Positions 9,724 to 17,761 of a DNA stretch of 64,000 nt are shown here, in pieces. Source of the stretch: an uncultured Thermogutta sp. (GTDB lineage: Bacteria > Planctomycetota > Planctomycetia > Pirellulales > Thermoguttaceae). Within the stretch, counting starts at the first letter, position 1, and each line of letters begins with the position of its first letter. Made by a program: the position numbers and the translations under genes. The notes beneath the pieces were generated by a model. The model was not told the origin of the DNA. It saw only the letters and a program-made list of their open reading frames with translations, and made no database searches. The DNA lies in NCBI GenBank assembly GCA_937128505.1, contig CAKZMM010000052.1, positions 1 to 64,000 on the forward strand. Direction: 5' to 3'.

Positions 9724-10788
9724 GTGGATTTGCACGCCGTGATCCAACAGGTGACTCAAGATCGGGGGCCGGAGACTTCGGCTCCACGTCATGAGGGTGC
9801 AGATCGCCGCTCTGTTACCCCCGCGGCCGAGATTTTTGCGAAACTCGTCTCAGACTGGAAAAATCTTTTAGGGTGGTTGTCTGTCGCTGGGGTTTTGTTT
9901 TGGAGTTATCAATCCGCGTTAATTGGTCTTGCAGCGCGGTGGGCAAAAGAGGCGGATTATGGCCATGGTTTCTTAGTCCCGGTTTTTGCCGCGGTATTGC
10001 TTTGGCTACGATGGGCAGACTTCCGCAAACGCGAGTTTAAACTTGACACAAGTGCCGCTGCCGTCGGCATCGTATTCCTTGTCATTTGGGCGGGTATTCG
10101 CTATGTTGCGTCCGCTTATTACATTCGGCTTCTAGACCCCTTCAGCATACTCCCGTGCTTGGCGGCGGTAGCCATCCTTGCAGGTGGCTGGTCAGGATTT
10201 GCCTGGGCGTGGCCATCGATTTTGTACCTCATTTTCATGATTCCGCTACCGGGGATAATGGCCGATTGGCTTCGCCACCCTTTGCAGCGGATTGCCACCA
10301 TCGCAAGCACGTACACGCTCCAACTGCTGGGAATTCCCGCGATCTCGCAAGGAAATGTAATCGTTCTAACCGGGGGCGAGCTTGGGGTGGAAGAGGCGTG
10401 CTCGGGCTTGAGAATGATGATTCTTTTCTTCGCCATATGTGTCGGTGCTGCTTGTGTCATACGTGGCGGATGGATCGACCGGCTTCTCGTCGTGCTGAGC
10501 GCTCCTTTTATCGCTGTTTTGGCCAACATTTTCCGCATCAGTTTGACGGGAGTAATTCACCAATGGGCCGGACCTGAGGTGGCCCAAATTGTTTTTCATG
10601 ATTTCGCAGGATGGTTGATGGCCCCATTTGCAGTCCTTGTACTTTGGTTAGAGCTATGGATTGTGGCTCAAATTTTCCCAGTTTATGTGTCGGAGGGGCC
10701 ATCCTTGGGGCCGGTTGCTCAACCAAACAAGAACAAGAGTACAGGGACGAAGACGGCGGAACGCAAAATCCGAAAGTCTCGAGGATAA
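9724..10788 (+). CDS. Exosortase (planctomycete type, possibly XrtU)
   Basis: Exosortases are polytopic inner-membrane transpeptidases that cut C-terminal sorting signals of exported proteins. The expected marks are present: YGHGFLVP near residue 79, the active-site Cys226 in EEACSGLRMM, Arg271 in ANIFRISLTG and His292 in VFHDFAGWLM. Eight or so membrane segments fill residues 48-320, followed by a charged Lys-rich tail. The GTG start follows AAGGA at good spacing. An EpsI homologue lies 3 kb downstream, the usual partner in polysaccharide-linked exosortase loci. No protein in the window ends in a recognisable PEP-CTERM tripartite signal, so its substrate must be elsewhere or unusual. Confidence 0.9.
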   Translation: MDLHAVIQQVTQDRGPETSAPRHEGADRRSVTPAAEIFAKLVSDWKNLLGWLSVAGVLFWSYQSALIGLAARWAKEADYGHGFLVPVFAAVLLWLRWADFRKREFKLDTSAAAVGIVFLVIWAGIRYVASAYYIRLLDPFSILPCLAAVAILAGGWSGFAWAWPSILYLIFMIPLPGIMADWLRHPLQRIATIASTYTLQLLGIPAISQGNVIVLTGGELGVEEACSGLRMMILFFAICVGAACVIRGGWIDRLLVVLSAPFIAVLANIFRISLTGVIHQWAGPEVAQIVFHDFAGWLMAPFAVLVLWLELWIVAQIFPVYVSEGPSLGPVAQPNKNKSTGTKTAERKIRKSRG

Positions 10789-11153
10789 ATAACAAGTCGA
10801 AGGCTCGGGGATTCAAACAAGTCATCGTGGCAGAGAGTGCTTGGGGCAGATGCCGCTTTTCAGGTATCTCGGCGCCGGAATGGACAGGTCCAGTGGCGGA
10901 TATTTGGAAGCAACCGTATCAGGGACTGGCTAAAGCTGCGAATATTGGTTACCTTAAAAGAAATTGGCGACCACAAACCATCTTAGCCATTTTTCACTGT
11001 TGGCACGTTTCTTTCAGTGTTGGCATGTTTCTTGCATCTGCTTGAGGTGTTTGATGTGTGGGCAATTTCCCCTAAAAGCCAAGTGGATGGCCACGGGGGC
11101 AGGTTTGTACCGGGGCTGATGACGGCTGTGCATGTTTTAGGAGTGAGAATGCC
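10789..11153. other. Regulatory gap between exosortase and wzc
   Basis: These 365 bp carry no credible gene: the frames that cross it are continuations of out-of-frame readings of the exosortase. The last 150 bp hold the sigma-54 promoter and a leader of about 107 bases. The region from 10800 to 10990 shows no clear inverted repeats that I could assign to an activator. Confidence 0.6.
11001..11036 (+). promoter_or_regulatory. Sigma-54 promoter with upstream near-copy
   Basis: TGGCATGTTTCTTGCA at 11021-11036 fits the -24/-12 consensus TGGCAYG-N4-TTGCW exactly and predicts a transcript start near 11047, about 107 bases before the wzc-like gene. Twenty bases upstream, TGGCACGTTTCTTTCA (11001-11016) is a near-duplicate that keeps the -24 element but has TTTC instead of TTGC. 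No other sigma-54 match was noticed in front of a gene in the window. Such promoters need an enhancer-binding activator; none is encoded here. Confidence 0.75.
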
Positions 11154-13385
11154 ATGAGTGAAAATCTTCCGACCAAAAGGGTTGATGTGCCAGATCTTCA
11201 AAGCACGGCAGGTCGAATCCCAGATCCAATTCCCGCGGGCTTGGATGGTTTTGCATACCAGGCAGCTGCTCCGCCTGGCGGAGGTGCGAAAGTCTACTTG
11301 CATGCGTTTCGACGGCGCTGGGCTGTCGCCTGTTTTTTGGGGCTGTTGGGCGGGACCATTGCGGGATTAGTGACTTGGTTCACTTACCCGGAACGCTACA
11401 CTGCTACGGCCTTGTTGCGGATCGCGTCGAGCCCGGAGGCGATTTTGTTTACCAATGCGATGCCAGGGGCATCCTATGAGATTTACCGAAGCACGCAACA
11501 ACAGTACGTTACCAGTCGATTTGTTTTGCTCGCGGCTTTGCGGCAGCCATCCGTAAGTAATTTAGATCCCGTGCGTCGAGAGCCTGATGCTGCGGCGTGG
11601 TTACTGGAGCGGCTCTCCGTGCGTTTCGCCGGAAATAGCGAGCTGATGCAAATCAGCATGACGGCGGAAAATCCCGAGCAAACGGCTGCCCTGGTGAACG
11701 CCGTGGTTGATGCTTATATGGAAGAGGTCGTGGCGGTCGAGCATAACCAGCGCCGACAAAGGCTGGATGAGCTTGAGCGGCTTTACAGCGAGAAGGAAAG
11801 CGAATTGCGGAAACGCCGCAATGATCTGATGCAATTGGCCGAACAACTTCAAACGGGTGATTCCGAGGCACTCAGCCTCAAAGAGCGAAGCGCAGTTCAG
11901 CGCTTTTCCATGTATCGCCAAGAGCTGGCGAATGTCCAGGTCAGCATCTTGCGGATGCAGGCTGAATTAAAGATCCGCGAGGCTTGGGCCAATGAGAGCT
12001 TGAAGATTGCCATCGCCGATCAAGACCTGGAGATGTTCGCCCGAGGTGATGTCACCCACAGCCAACTTTTGGCGCAGCGGGAATTGATCCGCCAACGGAT
12101 GACCGAATTGGAGCGAACAGCTCGACCGGAGATCGCCGAGAAGTACTTGAGTCGTTATCGCGAAGACCTAACGACGTTGCAAAAGCAGATTGATACCCGT
12201 TTGGAGGAACTGCGGGAGGAGATGCGGCGTCGGCGACGTCTCGCCATCGAGGATGAAATCAGCGAAATGAAAATGAAGCTTGCTGTCTTGCAGCAGCAGC
12301 AACAGGAACTCGAAAACGAGGTCAACCAGGCGCGTCACGAGGCGGAAAAATTGGGAGTTCGGTCGTTAGACGTGGAAATGATGCGGGCAGAGGTTCGGGT
12401 GTTGGAAGACCTCCTGAGACATATCGGCGACGAGCGGCAAAAGCTCGCAGTCGAACTCAGGTCTCCACCGCGGATTACCCTGGTTCAACACGCCCAGGTG
12501 CCTGTAGCACCTGACCAAGAGCGGAAGACACAATTGACCGTCTTGGCCACGCTCGCGGGTTTAGCGATTCCGATCATGGCGGTGGTTTGGTGGGATGTCC
12601 GAAAGCGACCGGTGAATACTCCGGAGGATCTGGGGATTTCCCTCGGTTTGGAGGTGCTGGGGAATATTCCTCAGGTTCCCGGACGAGTCCTTCGTGGCTT
12701 GGAGCACCCGTCACGCCGCCATTGGCGTTGGCAGAGTGTTCTGGTGGAATCGGTTAATGGAATCGTTGCGCGATTGCTCCGCTCGTCAGAAGAAGAAAAC
12801 ACACGGGTCATTCTCGTAACCAGTGCTGAGGGTGGAGAGGGGAAAACCACGGTCGCTGGTCAATTGGCGATGAGTTTGGCCCGGCTCGGGTATCAGACTC
12901 TTTTGGTGGATTTCGATCTACGGAAACCTTCAATTGACTCACTACTGGGAGTCCATCGGGAACCGGGTATGATCGATCTGTTCTTGGGGAAAGCAACCTT
13001 GGAGGACGTCCTCCAGGATTCGGGTGTTGATAATCTGTCGGTGTTGTGTGCCGGGAAATGGCATCCAAAAGGTTTATCTAAATTGGTCAACGGGTTTGTT
13101 GGTTCTGTTTTTGATCAATTGCGGAGCCGCTTTGAGTACGTAATCATCGACACAAGCCCGGTGCTCCCGGTGGCAGACACACGCTTCATCAGCCCCCATG
13201 TGGATGGTGCGATTCTGACAGTGCTTCGCGATTTTAGTCGGATTCCAAAAATCGTGGCTGCCAACGAAATTTTGAAAGCGCATCGAGTGAGAATCCTTGG
13301 AGTAGTGGTAACCGGGGGAGGGAGTGATCGCTATTTTCATTACCGATACACCTACGATTCGCCGCCACTGATCGAGCAAGAGTAG
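11154..13385 (+). CDS. Wzc-like polysaccharide co-polymerase and tyrosine autokinase
   Basis: A 743-aa inner-membrane protein that should control chain length and export of the polysaccharide. Order: cytoplasmic N-terminus, membrane segment 1 (about 55-77), periplasmic Wzz-type domain with a long coiled coil (about 198-435), membrane segment 2 (462-480), then a BY-kinase domain. The kinase shows Walker A SAEGGEGKTT (557-566), Walker A' LLVDFDLRK (583-591) and Walker B VIIDTSP (663-669). A C-terminal Tyr cluster (Tyr727, 730, 732, 734) is the likely autophosphorylation site. Both halves are in one chain, as in proteobacterial Wzc. It is preceded by a sigma-54 promoter and followed by a terminator-like hairpin, so it may be transcribed on its own. 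Confidence 0.92.
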   Translation: MSENLPTKRVDVPDLQSTAGRIPDPIPAGLDGFAYQAAAPPGGGAKVYLHAFRRRWAVACFLGLLGGTIAGLVTWFTYPERYTATALLRIASSPEAILFTNAMPGASYEIYRSTQQQYVTSRFVLLAALRQPSVSNLDPVRREPDAAAWLLERLSVRFAGNSELMQISMTAENPEQTAALVNAVVDAYMEEVVAVEHNQRRQRLDELERLYSEKESELRKRRNDLMQLAEQLQTGDSEALSLKERSAVQRFSMYRQELANVQVSILRMQAELKIREAWANESLKIAIADQDLEMFARGDVTHSQLLAQRELIRQRMTELERTARPEIAEKYLSRYREDLTTLQKQIDTRLEELREEMRRRRRLAIEDEISEMKMKLAVLQQQQQELENEVNQARHEAEKLGVRSLDVEMMRAEVRVLEDLLRHIGDERQKLAVELRSPPRITLVQHAQVPVAPDQERKTQLTVLATLAGLAIPIMAVVWWDVRKRPVNTPEDLGISLGLEVLGNIPQVPGRVLRGLEHPSRRHWRWQSVLVESVNGIVARLLRSSEEENTRVILVTSAEGGEGKTTVAGQLAMSLARLGYQTLLVDFDLRKPSIDSLLGVHREPGMIDLFLGKATLEDVLQDSGVDNLSVLCAGKWHPKGLSKLVNGFVGSVFDQLRSRFEYVIIDTSPVLPVADTRFISPHVDGAILTVLRDFSRIPKIVAANEILKAHRVRILGVVVTGGGSDRYFHYRYTYDSPPLIEQE

Positions 13386-13947
13386 TAAAGCCGCACGCGC
13401 CTCCTGCGCTTGTATATCGATGCAAAGGGCCATCGGGTTTTGCGGCCGTTAGAGCTTTAGCCGTTTTGTGGTACCTCCCCGTTCCCGCTCCGATAACGCT
13501 TGCTGTGATTACCCGTGGCGAGGTATCACTAGGATACACTTTTTTCATCAATGTCTTCTCATGTTGCTGGGTCGGAATTAAGGACAGCGGTGAATTGAGC
13601 GCAGGAAGTTTATTGCATCGCGGGATGCAAACTGCAAATGTGCAGGCTTAAGTTGCTCAATGATCCCAGACAGTGATTGATTATCCGCCGGCAAGCCGTT
13701 CGAAAAGGTTTAGTCTCGATCCGACGTCAGCACATTAGTATCTCTTATTGGTGCGCATGCGATTTTTGATATAGGCGAAACTAATCTGGTCTCCAAGTCG
13801 ATCGGTTACGAATCAGTTCCGGCAGGTTACAAGCCCTTTTTCCGACGATACTCCTGGTGAGATACTGCCTAATGTGGCAAACATAAACAGCAGCCCATTT
13901 CGAAAATTTTACCAGGCCTTTCCGCCTCGAAAGCTAACCATCCAGAA
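13386..13947. other. Intergenic gap between wzc and epsI
   Basis: This 562-bp gap has no supported coding frame; a 61-codon frame at 13466-13651 has no recognisable features. Apart from the terminator-like hairpin at 13505-13545, it contains GCATCGCGGGATGC at about 13616-13629, a short inverted repeat. EpsI may have its own promoter near the right end, but I could not pick one with confidence. Confidence 0.5.
13505..13545 (+). terminator. Terminator-like hairpin after wzc
   Basis: GTGAT-T-ACC (13505-13513) pairs with GGT-ATCAC (13522-13529), giving an eight-pair stem with one bulged T and an eight-base loop. A run of six T follows at 13540-13545, ten bases after the stem. It lies 120 bp past the wzc-like stop codon. 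The distance between stem and T run is longer than ideal, so this is only a candidate. Confidence 0.3.
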
Positions 13948-14607
13948 ATGAAAAAACTTTGGGTAGTCTTCGTTAACTTTCGATTATTTTTCCTGGCAGC
14001 TTTGATCTTCGTTCTGAGCTGGGCCGTTGTGGGCCAACCGCGCGTTGGCTTCGAAAAACCCATCCCTGTGCCAAAAGAAAAGCTGGACCAATTACCTTTG
14101 ACCATAGGCGCTTGGCGTGGCCAGGCAGTCGGGGAAATTCCCCATATGACTCGACTAGTCGGTGCCGCGCTCGTATTGGATCGCAAATATGCTCGTGAGA
14201 CCGGCGAAACCTGCTTTCTCCATTTAGCTGCCTTCGACAATTACCGCCAGCTTGCTCCGCATCATCCGGAGATTTGTTACGGTGGCGCGGGGTGGGAAAC
14301 TGCACGTCGGCAAGAGGTTCAGATACCAGGGGGAACCGCAGAAAACCCGCTTCGAGGTGAATTCATCGTCTTTGAGCGGAAGGATGAGTACCTATTTGTT
14401 CTTTATTGGTATCAGATCGGGAGCCTCACTGCGTATGACCCCTATGCGGTTCGAGCGGCGTGGTGGCAGGTGCGAAATCGCCCCAACCCACCCCCACAAT
14501 TAAAAGTTCTTTTACAAACTGGGGGATATGACGCTTCGGCCGCGCGGGAGGCATTCTTGGAATTGACCGGCCCGATATACCAGTGGGTAAAAGAGTCCGT
14601 CGAGTAA
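13948..14607 (+). CDS. epsI: EpsI-family exosortase-associated protein
   Basis: EpsI proteins accompany exosortases in polysaccharide loci, either fused to them or as a separate gene; their exact activity is unsettled. This 219-aa protein has one N-terminal membrane segment (about 11-28) and a periplasmic domain with the family hallmark HHPEICYGGAGW (105-116), including Cys110. Further family-like features are LPLTIGAWRG near residue 50 and a Trp/Tyr-rich C-terminal half (FVLYWYQIG). It is encoded separately from the exosortase at 9724-10788, with the wzc-like gene between them. The ATG start has no strong ribosome binding site. Confidence 0.88.
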   Translation: MKKLWVVFVNFRLFFLAALIFVLSWAVVGQPRVGFEKPIPVPKEKLDQLPLTIGAWRGQAVGEIPHMTRLVGAALVLDRKYARETGETCFLHLAAFDNYRQLAPHHPEICYGGAGWETARRQEVQIPGGTAENPLRGEFIVFERKDEYLFVLYWYQIGSLTAYDPYAVRAAWWQVRNRPNPPPQLKVLLQTGGYDASAAREAFLELTGPIYQWVKESVE

Positions 14608-14833
14608 GCTAAAGAGGACGAGGGAACCCTCAAGGGATTTGGCGGTAAAAACACGCGAGAAGGCAGGAAAATGGTATTTGCCTTCCGCCGGGTGCGCAAG
14701 TCTGAGAAATTGGCTGCTGCCTCGTTGAAGCTCCGGAATGCAAAGAAAAAGTTTCTATTTGATGCTTGATAAACCTAACGTTTTATAAAAAACCGTCATA
14801 CGCGCACCTGAAAAGCCACGCTTAACACCTCTC

Positions 14834-15292
14834 TCAGAAGACGGAGTGCTTGTATCGATCCGCAGCGGAGCTACTTCGGCCTCCAAGGGTGACGCGTGAG
14901 GGCCTCTGCGTTGGCCGCACCGTCGGACTTCCCTGACCAAAAAAATAATGGGAATAATCCATAAACCTCGCTCCCACTCCTGTGGGGCGCGCTGCCTCCA
15001 AACGCATTCGCAGAGTTTCTTGCTCCAATTGTTGGACGCGGATTCTTTGGTTCTCGAATTGGGTCGATAAGCGGCGCATTGAGTCCTGGAATTCAAGTTG
15101 TGGTCGGACCCAAAAGTTATAAGGATCAACCGGCCCGAGGTTCCCGCGGTATAGATTTAGCCAAGGGCTCAGCGGGGGTCGGGAGGGCACATATCGACTT
15201 TGCGCACTTGCGAAACTTGTTGCCAGGCAAAGGAACGCAAAGCAAAAAAACGAAACGCATTGTCCAATGCTTTGGGGCTTTAGCTTTCGCAT
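14834..15292 (-). CDS. Small secreted protein of planctomycete type
   Basis: This 152-aa protein has a signal peptide (CVSFFCFAFLCLATSFASA, cleavage near residue 30) followed by RYVPSRPPLSPWLNLYRGN and VDPYNFWVRPQ. The latter is a pattern I associate with short exported planctomycete proteins of unknown function. A helical, Glu/Arg-rich middle (about 70-98) may form a short coiled coil. It is convergent with epsI and sits in a minus-strand run with the lipoprotein and wza-like genes, although gaps of 203 and 113 bp leave separate transcription possible. Confidence 0.7.
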   Translation of the reverse strand: MRKLKPQSIGQCVSFFCFAFLCLATSFASAQSRYVPSRPPLSPWLNLYRGNLGPVDPYNFWVRPQLEFQDSMRRLSTQFENQRIRVQQLEQETLRMRLEAARPTGVGARFMDYSHYFFGQGSPTVRPTQRPSRVTLGGRSSSAADRYKHSVF

Positions 15293-15495
15293 GACCCTCC
15301 CTCCATCTACCGACCCAAACGCGAGTGCGGCGGCCCTGTACCCTAGTTAAGCCACCCTACACCGCTGATCAATGTTACGACTTTTTACGCGGTAAATCCA
15401 GCGGGGAAATAGTAAGAGTTTGTCGGACTTGCGTCGCTGGCCCCCGATTTGACGATATCCCAATCCGTCTTTCTTGCAACCAATTTCCTAAGATT

Positions 15496-16134
15496 TCAGC
15501 GCTTCAAAAAATCCTCGGGGGTGGGGGCGAGTGGCAGTTCGACTGGCTCAACCTCTGAATACGCCGCTGGAACGGCTGAGATTGCCTCCGGCTCTTGCGG
15601 GGCTCGAACCTGCGGCAAAGGTTGAGCCGGAATGGGCTCGGCCGGCTGCTCATTCGGCTGAGTTTCCGGCGGCAGAGGTGCCGGGGCCATCGGCTGTGGT
15701 GTAGACGTTTCGGGTTGCTCGGCGGGCTCTGTCTGGGGTGCCGGGACTTGGTTCGTGGCCGGAGGTCCCGCCTCCCTTTGGGCGGGGGCTTCGTCCACAG
15801 GGCGGACCGGCATCGGGGGTGGAGCTAAGGTCGGTTCAAAAACCTCGGGTTCCCCCGCTGCGCCCGGTCCCACAAGGGGTGTTGCTTCCGTGGGGCCCCC
15901 CGATGTGCCTCGTGTGATATGTTGTGGCTCGCACTCAGAAGGCCAGCGACGCCAGAAAGTCGGATTAAAACCGTAGCAGGGAACATCGGGAAGACAATAC
16001 ACGGGGCATCCCAGCGGGAAATCGCAAGGCGGATATGACCCGACCACTAAGCTGGTGGAGGTACACCCGCTGAGGCCAAGCGAGACTAAAAGCCCGACAA
16101 TAAACAAAAGCTGCGAGGATCGAGTTACCTTCAT
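15496..16134 (-). CDS. Proline-rich lipoprotein of planctomycete type
   Basis: This 212-aa product has a lipoprotein signal peptide with lipobox LSGC (Cys24). A short Cys/Pro-rich segment follows with YGFNPTFWRRWPSEC (about 54-68), a motif typical of planctomycete surface lipoproteins. The remainder (about 75-205) is a low-complexity Pro/Glu/Ala/Gln-rich tail, probably an extended linker rather than a folded domain. It lies just downstream of the wza-like gene on the same strand, so it may be a cell-envelope accessory of the export apparatus, but nothing in the sequence shows a specific activity. Confidence 0.75.
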   Translation of the reverse strand: MKVTRSSQLLFIVGLLVSLGLSGCTSTSLVVGSYPPCDFPLGCPVYCLPDVPCYGFNPTFWRRWPSECEPQHITRGTSGGPTEATPLVGPGAAGEPEVFEPTLAPPPMPVRPVDEAPAQREAGPPATNQVPAPQTEPAEQPETSTPQPMAPAPLPPETQPNEQPAEPIPAQPLPQVRAPQEPEAISAVPAAYSEVEPVELPLAPTPEDFLKR

Positions 16135-16213
16135 CGGTCAAAGCTCGCTAGACGTGTCTCGTCAAAATGATTAAACCTGTGTCACTTTATCGAATTTGAC
16201 CCTCTGGTCGCCC

Positions 16214-16228
16214 CCGTGAATTTCACGG
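16214..16228. repeat. 15-bp perfect palindrome
   Basis: CCGTGAA and TTCACGG flank a single T between the wza-like stop codon and the lipoprotein start on the minus strand. It is too tight to be a normal terminator hairpin and looks more like a protein-binding dyad. No T run follows on either strand. Confidence 0.35.
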
Positions 16229-16247
16229 TTTCAGCAACAGCCAACCT

Positions 16248-17333
16248 TTAGAAGTATCCCCTCGGGTTGCCACCACCTTGTAATACTTTGCCGGAGAATC
16301 GCGTCGCAGTGCCTACACCCAAGAGCGAGAAACCCATGACTCTCTCGAAGGGGGCCACAAGCTTCGCGATTCCCGTATCCAACGCCACTAGCCTGTTTTC
16401 TGCGATGAAGATTCGATCACCGGGTAGGATCTGGTAATTGGTTCCCGCGTAGCCAGCAGCCGTGATGGCCTTCCAATCGACGGGTAACAACAAAGCCTCG
16501 CCGGGACGGTCGGTTGGCCGGGCAATCCAAATGCATTTGGAGGAAATTTCTTCCAACCCACCAATATTTGAAATGGCGTCTAAAATCGTCTCATTGCCCG
16601 TGACCGGAAAACGGTAAACCCGGTCACCCAACCCGGCTCCCTCCGTAATCACGTAGTAAACTTTGCTGTTGTATGCGAATACGGTAACCGCCACCTCTGG
16701 GTTTTCCAAAAACTGAGCAAGATGTACCTCGATGGCTTGTTTTGCCTCGAAGACGGTCATACCCGCGACGTAGACTTGACCATAACTACCCAGCGTAATT
16801 GTGCCGTCCGGTGCGACGAGATGTTCCCCAGAAATTTGCTGTTGAGCCGCCATCTCCGCCAAGCTGACGGAGACTTGAGGTTCCCGCAGGATGCTACTTA
16901 AATGTTGGGTGATGGCAATCCGCGCTTCCTCAACAGTCATTCCCCCAATTTGAACGCCGCCATATGGAGGGCCAAAGGAGATCACTCCCCCCGGTTCGAT
17001 CGTGTACAACCCGGAAATGGGAGCCTCCGGAAGCGTCCCGATAACTTGAACGTTGACGACGTCTAAAGTCCGTAAGCGATAGGGTGGTCGAGGAACCAAT
17101 TGGATAGCCTCGATGGTTAAGATATCCGGCGGTTCGATGCGGTATGCCGGCATCGTGGTCTTCCACAATTCGCGTGGCATGTCGCCGATTCCCGCCGCCA
17201 CGATGGCAGGGTCCAAACCGCTGCTACTGACCTGAGGCCGAGGTACGGAATGGCAACCTGCAGCGAGACCAAAAATCATTAGGACGCAAAAACCCAGTGT
17301 CCAAATTCGAACACTTTTTTCGATGCGAAGCAT
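16248..17333 (-). CDS. wza: Wza-like polysaccharide export lipoprotein
   Basis: This protein should form the outer-membrane channel for the polysaccharide and pair with the Wzc-like co-polymerase. From the ATG at 17333 it has a standard lipoprotein signal (MLRIEKSVRIW, hydrophobic core, lipobox LAAGC). A Poly_export domain (YRIEPPDILTIEAI...PGGVISFGPPYGGVQIGGMTVEEA) and SLBB-type segments (residues about 160-320, including IGGLEEISSKCIWIARP and YQILPGDRIFI) follow. A longer reading from a GTG at 17378 adds 15 residues before the signal peptide and is less likely. It is divergent from wzm, and the 428-bp intergenic region holds a large palindrome. Confidence 0.88.
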   Translation of the reverse strand: MLRIEKSVRIWTLGFCVLMIFGLAAGCHSVPRPQVSSSGLDPAIVAAGIGDMPRELWKTTMPAYRIEPPDILTIEAIQLVPRPPYRLRTLDVVNVQVIGTLPEAPISGLYTIEPGGVISFGPPYGGVQIGGMTVEEARIAITQHLSSILREPQVSVSLAEMAAQQQISGEHLVAPDGTITLGSYGQVYVAGMTVFEAKQAIEVHLAQFLENPEVAVTVFAYNSKVYYVITEGAGLGDRVYRFPVTGNETILDAISNIGGLEEISSKCIWIARPTDRPGEALLLPVDWKAITAAGYAGTNYQILPGDRIFIAENRLVALDTGIAKLVAPFERVMGFSLLGVGTATRFSGKVLQGGGNPRGYF

Positions 17334-17564
17334 CCTTGCAGACCTCACAGCGGCTCGGGCAATTGGCGTTTGAGGCACGGTGAAAGGCTCACAATTTCTA
17401 ATAAATTGAATTTAGCCCTCAAACCGGGCAGTGTCCTCTTTCCGATTCGATTGAAATTTTTGTGAAAAATGGAGAATCTCCGAATTGCGGGAAGTAGCCC
17501 ATCATTTGGTAGGATCGGAAGGCCCGGCAATAACCGTTTAAGAATTTGCGGCCGAATGTTCGGC

Positions 17565-17585
17565 TTGACCGGAAATTCCGGTCAA
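17565..17585. promoter_or_regulatory. 21-bp perfect palindrome between wza and wzm
   Basis: Two ten-base arms, TTGACCGGAA and TTCCGGTCAA, flank one central A. The dyad lies 232 bp upstream of the wza-like start and 176 bp upstream of wzm, which diverge from each other. Such a perfect, short-centred dyad in a divergent intergenic region is a good operator candidate for a dimeric regulator. No T run follows it, so a terminator is less likely. Confidence 0.5.
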
Positions 17586-17659
17586 TTGGCCCCCCATACT
17601 CGTTAATCTGGGTTACGTCATGGTGGTAGATTGGCTTGAAAAGAGAATATAGGTAGTCT

Positions 17660-17679
17660 AAGCAAAGTTAAGCAAAGTT
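17660..17679. repeat. Tandem 10-bp repeat upstream of wzm
   Basis: AAGCAAAGTT occurs twice in direct succession in AT-rich DNA, about 80 bp before the wzm start. It could be an iterated binding site or simple replication slippage. It is reported because it sits inside the same 428-bp divergent control region as the 21-bp palindrome. Confidence 0.4.
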
Positions 17680-17761
17680 AAATGGTCACTGAGTGCGATA
17701 AATTGTTTACTTATCAAATTAACACAATTAACTATTGCATTTCGGAGAACTAGAGGCCTTC

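Noticed and set aside
10611-11045. 144-codon plus-strand frame crossing the end of the exosortase gene
   Set aside because: Out-of-frame reading of the exosortase that continues into the promoter region; it would cover the sigma-54 site.
13386-13470. Cyclic-di-GMP (GEMM-type) riboswitch
   Set aside because: A short GATGCAAAGGGCC stretch is reminiscent, but the conserved core segments and their pairing are missing.
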